Positions 58,268-64,000 of a DNA stretch of 64,000 bases are shown one piece after another. This DNA is from Sipunculus nudus (lineage: Eukaryota; Annelida; Sipuncula; Golfingiida; Sipunculidae). A program made the position numbers and the translations under genes. The stretch is taken from positions 33,784,027 through 33,848,026 of the forward strand of contig CM049308.1 of assembly GCA_026874595.1 (NCBI GenBank). The letters run 5' to 3'. How positions within the stretch are numbered: the first letter of the stretch is position 1; the number at the start of each line of letters is the position of its first letter. The notes beneath the pieces are model-generated. The model had not been told where the DNA came from and made no database searches. It saw only the letters and a list, made by a program, of their open reading frames with translations.

Positions 58268-59241
58268 ACCGCCACAGACGTGTGCGACCAGGCGTCGCCC
58301 CTGGACCTCAGCATAGGGAAGGTAAGTATTTACGGTAGCTTTCGCCTGGAAAATTGCATGCCTGTGAAAGGGTAAGAAAGTTTAAGATTATTAAAGTTTT
58401 AATCACGCTGAACAGCGGAACTAGGGCGTGAGACCACGATGCGTGTTTCTCCTTTTGCATGTTCCGTGTTGGTTATTGCACAATGCCTTTGCCATACACA
58501 AAATATAAAAAAATGCTGAGCGTTATTTCCTCGTTCTTTTCAGAAAGTTGTGCACACGCTGAAGAGACCAGCGGATAGACGGTCGACGGAAGCATCGGCA
58601 GCACCGGTAGGTATATTCGATGGTCGGGCGCCTAGGTTCTTACTTTTATGTCAACGGACCACCCAGAGGGATACATTTTCTTTTTATTTTAAACGTATAC
58701 TCGACCTCATATAAAAGTGATAACAAATGTTAGCCAACCAAAATTAATATTAGCTGTGCTGCTTTCGGAACTTGGGCGAAAAGAAATAATTAGGGCTTAT
58801 GATGTTTCACGAAATTCATATGACCAGGTATGAATGCTATGTAAAACGATGATCTAACGATGAAGTAACCCAAAATGACATTCGTTTCAATATTTTTGCA
58901 GAATGTCTCTTGTGCTAGAACACTTAACGACGCCTTGCCCGAAACTGAGGTGGGTTTTCACGATGTGTACTGCTTTCTCTATGACTTTTAATGTACTGAG
59001 ATAACGTGTTAATGTAATGGATTAGCACGTAAGTGGGCCGTACCAGTTACTGGTATATTTCCCGTTGGATCTGTTAAAAGCAATCCAATGAATGCTATAT
59101 TTATACTCTTACATGGCGGACATGGTTTCGTTTCCCACATTTTAGGGACCTGCCACATGTAGCCATAGACGTTTCCTCAGCGTCTCTGGGAAAGGCGAGG
59201 TTCAAGCTTTGCAGAGACTAAATTCCTCCCAGTTCAGATAG
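58268..59241 (+). CDS. Four-exon gene 3' end with a CtBP-type PLDLS motif, unrecognised
   Basis: Four exons have consensus splice sites and all junctions are phase 0. Exon a, 58268-58321, reads TATDVCDQASPLDLSIGK. Exon b, 58544-58606, reads KVVHTLKRPADRRSTEASAA plus P. Exon c, 58902-58949, reads NVSCARTLNDALPETE. The last exon, 59146-59241, reads GPATCSHRRFLSVSGKGEVQ, then ALQRLNSSQFR and TAG. PLDLS matches the PxDLS motif used to bind CtBP co-repressors; with basic, Ser-rich text this would suit a nuclear regulator, but this is inference. No domain is recognised. The upstream part of the gene is missing or lies beyond the repeats. The exons after the first recur at 59747-60428. Confidence 0.55.
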
Positions 59242-59520
59242 ATACAGACGTAAAATACACATTTCACAGTGTACGCGTCTTACAAAAAGTTGTAGTGTTG
59301 CTTTATTTTAATCGAGATTGGAGTGGCACGGGTCATGGTGGTCAGCTGAAGTTTTTGCAGATGCAAAATATGCAAAATATTCTTTTGTAATGTTTTTTAT
59401 ATATGCAAGCATATGAGAAGCTATGAGGAAAGGGGCCCTACTACTTGGTTAAAGTTTTATATATGATTGCAAACTAATACAATGACAACATTGTCACGAA
59501 GAAAAACAGTAAAAGTAAAA

Positions 59521-60364
59521 GAAGGTAAGTATTTACGGTAGCTTTCGCCTGGAAAATTGCATGCCTGTGAAAGGGTAAGAAAGTTTAAGATTATTAAAGT
59601 TTAAATCACGCTGAACAGCGGAACTAGGGCGTGAGACCACGATGCGTGTTTCTCCTTTTGCATGTTCCGTGGTGGTTATTGCACAATGCCTTTGCCATAC
59701 ACAAAATATAAAAAAATGCTGAGCGTTATTTCCTCGTTCTTTTCAGAAAGTTGTGCACACGCTGAAGAGACCAGCGGACAGACGGTCGACGGAAGCATCG
59801 GCAGCACCGGTAGGTATATTCGATGGTCGGGCGCCTAGGTTCTCACTTTTATGTCAACGGACCACCCAGAGGGATACATTTTCTTTTTATTTTAAACGTA
59901 TACTCGACCTCATATAAAAGTGATAACAAATGTTAGCCAACCAAAATTAATATTAGCTGTGCTGCTTTCGGAACTTGGGCGAAAAGAAATAATTAGGGCT
60001 TATGATGTTTCACGAAATTCATATGACCAGGTATGAATGCTATGTAAAACGATGATCTAAGAAGTAACCCAAAATGACATTCGTTTCAATATTTTTGCAG
60101 AATGTCTCTTGTGCTAGAACACTTAACGACGCCTTGCCCGAAACTGAGGTGGGTTTTCACGATGTGTACTGCTTTCTCTATGACTTTTAATGTACTGAGA
60201 TAACGTGTTAATGTAATGGATTAGCACGTAAGTGGACCGTACCAGTTACTGGTATATTTCCCGTTGGATCTGTTAAAAGCAATCCAATGAATGCTATATT
60301 TATACTCTTACATGGCGGACATGGTGTCGTTTCCCACATTTTAGGGACCTGCCACATGTAGCCA
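59521..60364 (+). repeat. Recent tandem duplication of 58319-59165
   Basis: About 845 bp repeated in direct orientation, 1.2 kb apart. I count roughly seven substitutions and two small indels (CGAT lost near 60059; one extra A in an A run), about 99% identity. The breakpoints are sharp: GAAGGTAAG on the left and GTAGCCA on the right. Confidence 0.9.
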
Positions 60365-60428
60365 AGCTGAGCCAAGGCAAGCTGCCTTGAGTGGGTTACA
60401 TAACACAAGTGAAGGCTGTACTACTTGA
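59747..60428 (+). pseudogene. Duplicated exons b and c, with last exon running into a repeat
   Basis: Exon b (59747-59809) and exon c (60101-60148) are kept, with splice sites and phase intact; exon b differs by one silent GAT/GAC change. The last exon starts at 60345 (GPATCS), then crosses at 60364 into family D sequence, reading QAEPRQAALSGLHNTSEGCT before a TGA at 60426-60428. In place of exon a, the bases before the first donor (59524) are ACAGTAAAAGTAAAAGAAG from elsewhere. If transcribed, this copy would have a repeat-derived C-terminus. Confidence 0.5.
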
Positions 60429-61130
60429 TGGGCTTGATATAAACAACACTTGACATGGTGTATGAAAACTTTAATAAAAGCTACTCTTTTGAATCAATTC
60501 CTTTGAAATTTCAGATTTTAAAAGATTAAATCCTTATGTATATATGCTGTGAAAATCAAATTAACAGTGCAAACAGGAAAAAAGTGCCTTGCCAAAGTTG
60601 GACAAAAGTTAGGGTATTGATTTTTTATTTATGCTAACAACCTGATTAACAATAACCTAATATCTAATTTTGGGTAAACAATTGAATCTTGATTAAACAA
60701 AGTTATGTTTCTGAAAAAAAGTCTCCAGCTTCAGCAATTCTCAAGTGAGTAAATATAGTTCCTAATTTTTTTTGCATTATATTTGGGCCCATATCTTCAA
60801 AACAATACACAATAATGACCTAATTTTGACCTGATGTTCATAGAAAATGTATGGAAAAATATGAATACTAAATTTGAGAAAAAATAGATCGGTGGTTTTG
60901 ATATAAGTGTAACAATGGCTTTTTATGGAAAATGGAGGTTTTTCCTTAATATCTTGAAGGAACTTAGTCCCAGTGACATGATTTTTGGTAAGGTAGGAGA
61001 TTTTTGGAATATCTAACTGTATGCAAAATTTTTGATTCGTATGTCCAAAGGTTCCAAAACGTGCCCTGTTAACAGACGGACGGCTGGACAAAGGACCACG
61101 ACCAAAGCTCAGATGACTTATAGTCTTATG
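60365..61130 (-). repeat. Family D copy, inverse of 2505-3335
   Basis: Aligns block by block with 2505-3335: AGTAGTACAGCCTTCACTTG, AAGAGTAGCTTTTATTAAAG, CAGCATATATACATAAGGAT, GTTAACAGACGGACG, and the end CTATAAGTCATCTGAGCT. Its left edge is the breakpoint of the duplication at 60364. Confidence 0.75.
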
Positions 61131-61284
61131 CTTATGCTTAAATATTTTTTTTATTTAAACTCATTGCCTTGTTTTTTCCCCAGAAAAAAGTCAATTAAAT
61201 ATGACCTTTATTAATTTTACATGGATTGTACAACCAGTTATAAAAACTTATCTGAGGCACTCTCCATGATGTTGGAGTTCCGTA

Positions 61285-61435
61285 TTTTGTTAGGGTAGAG
61301 GAAACAGGAGGACCCGGAAAAACCACCAACCTTGGACGGGCAACTAAAACCCATTCTCATAGCCACACCAGGGATCAAACCAGGGTCGCCAGCAGAGAAG
61401 GTCGAGGGTTTTACCACTCACCTGTCCATGCAAGC
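61285..61435 (-). mobile_element. tRNA-derived SINE
   Basis: On the minus strand GCATGGACAGGTGAGTGGTA (A-box-like) is followed by GGTTTGATCCCTGG, a good Pol III B box, and then TTTTTCCGGGTCCTCCTGTT, resembling a conserved central domain shared by many metazoan SINEs. There is no clear target duplication. The tRNA part is too diverged to be a functional tRNA. Confidence 0.55.
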
Positions 61436-61659
61436 CTCTGTTCTTCCTATTGAAAACCCTGATATCGGGGAATATTTATGGCTAATATGAAGAGAAAAAA
61501 TACAGTGGAATCAATATAGGGCAGTCTTGAGGTGTGATAATAGGTTTTTCCTCAATTTCTCAAACGGACAGAGTCACAGTGACCCAGTTTTTAGTATGTT
61601 ATTAGATCTTTGGGACCGTCTTACAGTTTGCTAAATTCTGGATTCCTAGGTCTTAACGT

Positions 61660-61775
61660 TTTCCAAACGTGTGGGTGTAACAGACGGATGGACAGACATA
61701 TTTGACAAGGGACCACAACTGTAGCTCAGATAACTTAAAGTCAGCTGAGCAGCCTGAGCTAAAAAAAATTAACCC
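61660..61775 (-). repeat. Family D terminus
   Basis: The minus strand starts TTTTAGCTCAGGCTGCTCAG, CTGACTTTAAGTTATCTGAG, then CTA and GTCC/CCATCC-rich text. A local CTGAGC duplication disturbs the palindrome. Confidence 0.6.
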
Positions 61776-62884
61776 TCAGCCTTATATTAACTTCCAGTCA
61801 CAAAAGCGTTCTCTGTCTCTGCCTTTAGGTCGCAAGACAACGGATGTAAATGATGCAACGGTTAGGCAGGCCACGGCTTCATAAGCCAAGTCAGGTGACA
61901 ACAAGTAGAGGGAGGAATCATGACGGATACGAGCATGTTTATTCGCGTAAAGAAAGGATAAATTGTACATTATTTCAGGGCAAGAGATAGGCTTACATGT
62001 GAAAGGAATAGGTTAATTTACCAATAACGTACAGGGTAATCAGTCGGATTTATTATTACAAAGTTTCAGGTGACGTGTATCCGTCGTTTCCCAAACGTGT
62101 CCTGAAGTTGAACATCAGCCTGAATTCTAGACTGGGGCCGCTTTTTGTATAAGTCGAAAAAACACATTTGGTAAAGTTAATTTTGACCAATACACGGGCT
62201 TGTCAATGAGTTTTACCTTGTGGAACGCAGGAATACTCACCAAACTGCAGGGTATCTTGTTCAATTTATAAGAAATTGGATGATCACTGCAGAACTGCAG
62301 AACTTGATGCGTGTATTTTGGCGCCAGAAAAACGGGTCACGCGATCACGTGTTCATATCACCAACACCCCCTCGCGGAAAGGTCGGAACTATAAACGTCA
62401 GGCGTTGAAAAGTTGGTTTGAAAAAAAAACGGCATGCGTAGAAATCGGCGTTCATATGAACGCATGCAAAATAACATTCGAGTTAATTACTGAAACACAT
62501 AAATTAAAGTAATAATAAAGTTCACACAAGTTTTGTTTAAATTCAGATATATGCTACAACACCACGTGCATAAACATTAAGCACCTAAACACTGTGTGAT
62601 GTATAATTCCCGTGTTTTCGGCCCCTGCAATGAAAAAAAGCTTAAGTTTTGCATCTGCTTTTGTAGTGGTGAATTATGTCCTTATAAAACCAGTGGACTC
62701 TAATAAAAACTATGAAAAATGGTTTTTAAGATATCCATTCTGAAAATCTATCAGCATGACTTGAAAAATAATCACACAGATATGTTTTCTGATAAACGCT
62801 TGGTGTTTTAAGGAAAACACCAAATGTTGATATTTACACATCGTGGACACCATAAACGCCACAGGAACGCCTGGATTTTTTACA

Positions 62885-62885
<1 letters not shown>
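61776..62885. other. No gene seen
   Basis: Moderately GC-rich to about 62480, then AT-rich. Frames at 61702-61884 and 62220-62512 have no splice signals or recognisable domain. Confidence 0.4.
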
Positions 62886-62888
<3 letters not shown>

Positions 62889-62929
<41 letters not shown>

Positions 62930-63066
62930 CACACACACATATATATATATAATCAATGCAATACATTAAGGTTCAAAACATCACAGTGAAAGTGAGCTGG
63001 CTGGTGTGCTTAACTCACGAAACAGTACCGTAGTACATTATGAAATCAAGCTAACTATACACAGAG

Positions 63067-63117
<51 letters not shown>
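62889..63117. repeat. TA microsatellites
   Basis: TA arrays at about 62889-62930 and 63069-63117 with CACACA-ATATAT between 62925 and 62955. Confidence 0.85.
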
Positions 63118-63118
<1 letters not shown>

Positions 63119-63311
63119 CATTTTTTTGGTATAGCCGTGTTAGTCTGGTAAAAAAATTTACAATTGCAATGACCGGACAAATTGCCTCTAGCGTTCGATA
63201 TTTTCAAAAATCGATGTATACTAATGAAGACAGCCTAATGGAATATCAAAATTTTCAAGGAGATCAAACAAAAACATCCATATAACTGATGATTACTTAC
63301 TAAGGAATTCA

Positions 63312-64000
63312 GTGGATGTGTACTCTGATCAGGTTATAAGTCCTAACGTTAGTATTACAGCACAAACAAGCTCTCACTTATCAGATATTTATCAAGCATT
63401 ACCTAGCACCAAACCAATTACACCCGAGAATGAAATTTCGTCCTCTCTTCCTTCTATTTTGTCCAAAAACCCAAGTATATATTCTGATCTTAAGCAACAT
63501 CGACTAGCTAACCAGGGTACCATATTAGGTCATCTAAACGTTCGTAGTTTGCTACCGAAAATAGAGGAGATTCGCCTCTTGTGTTCTAGTTTAAACCCTC
63601 TTGTTTTATCATTAACAGAATCATGGTTAGATAACCACGTTTTTGATTCAGAGATACAAATTGATGATTATACGATTTTTAGAGCAGACAGGAATCGGCA
63701 TGGCGGAGGAGTTCTCACGTATGTGTTATCGTCGTTAAAACCGGAGTTGGTCACTTTAAACTCAAATGTCGTTGAATGTGTATGGGTTAAAATAATTTTG
63801 GGGAGAAAACCGGTCTTAATCGGTTCTATATATGGACCGCCTAATTCCAGTTCCAGTTACATTGATAAAATTACTCGATTTACTTGCTTCTGCCCTTAAC
63901 TCATTCAAACATGTATTACTTGGCGACTTCAATGTGGACTGCTTACGCTCTGAAACTTATATTGCTAGTTAACTGGACTTGCTCGAAAAAATCTTCGGTC
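63312..64000 (+). pseudogene. LINE ORF2 start: APE endonuclease, cut by the window end
   Basis: The frame reads NQGTILGHLNVRSLLPKIEE, then NPLVLSLTESWLDNHV (catalytic Glu of TESWL), FRADRNRHGGGVLTYV and VWVKIILGRKPVLIGSIYGP PN, the first part of an APE endonuclease of the CR1/Jockey group. Near 63868 the signal moves one frame and continues LLDLLASALNSFKHVLLGDF with the GDFNVD motif, then meets a TAA near 63970. So there is at least one frameshift and one stop. The element continues to the right of the window. The 5' side is about 180 bp after the TA arrays, including TATAGCCGTGTTAGTCTGGT at 63131. Confidence 0.65.

Noticed and set aside
61370-61430. tRNA gene
   Set aside because: A B box and a weak A box are present but no cloverleaf can be drawn; it fits a tRNA-derived SINE.
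63131-63150. TATAGCCGTGTTAGTCTGGT as a known SINE start
   Set aside because: It recalls starts of some vertebrate SINEs, but no Pol III B box follows and the LINE ORF begins soon after, so the likeness is not enough.

Overview
This is eukaryotic, intron-bearing, AT-rich nuclear DNA, most likely from a marine invertebrate and probably a mollusc. The support for that is the make-up of the repeats: non-autonomous rolling-circle (Helitron-like) elements with internal tandem repeats, CR1/L2-type LINEs, a tRNA-derived SINE and a P-element-like transposase. No bacterial operon, rRNA gene, tRNA gene or CRISPR array is visible. The species is an inference. Homopolymer C or G runs and TA microsatellites are frequent.

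Most of the 64 kb is transposon-derived. Four dispersed families recur. Family A has 5'-TC, a 3' hairpin and CTAG, internal units of about 280 bp, and one complete 844-bp copy at 3417-4260; other copies lie at 1925-2410, 22540-23103 and 36150-37450. Family B (42433-45769) holds eight units of about 339 bp. Family D ends in a TAGCTCAG...CTGAGCTA palindrome (2505, 30373, 46770, 47395, 61130 and 61770), and its internal repeat forms a second ~338-bp array at 55640-58180. Family C is seen as GACCCATGGGTC hairpin ends. The palindrome GGTGGCGCCACC recurs in unrelated repeat units of families A, B and D.

Autonomous-type element remains are: an OTU-protease-like pseudogene (6947-8697, minus); RPA-like OB-fold and zinc gene pieces in inverted arrangement (12347-14450); an L1/Tx1-like ORF2 fragment split by a Harbinger-like MITE (14744-15800); a P-element-like transposase with an RFX-like N-terminal domain (30782-33644, plus); a near full-length CR1/L2 LINE (37966-42200, minus); a second 5' portion carrying a mutated 2A-like motif (53960-55470, minus); and an APE-endonuclease ORF running off the right end (63312-64000, plus).

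Host-like coding sequence consists of small, well-bounded exons: 488-647(+), 1010-1430(-), 6430-6480(+), 10232-10302(+), 11168-11248(-), 47425-47619(-, BEN-like), 49787-49994(-, Cys-rich), and a four-exon 3' gene end at 58268-59241(+). The 847-bp core of that gene end is duplicated at about 99% identity at 59521-60364, where the last exon runs into a family D repeat. These exons are too scattered to show how they join; exon joins are suggested only where phases agree.
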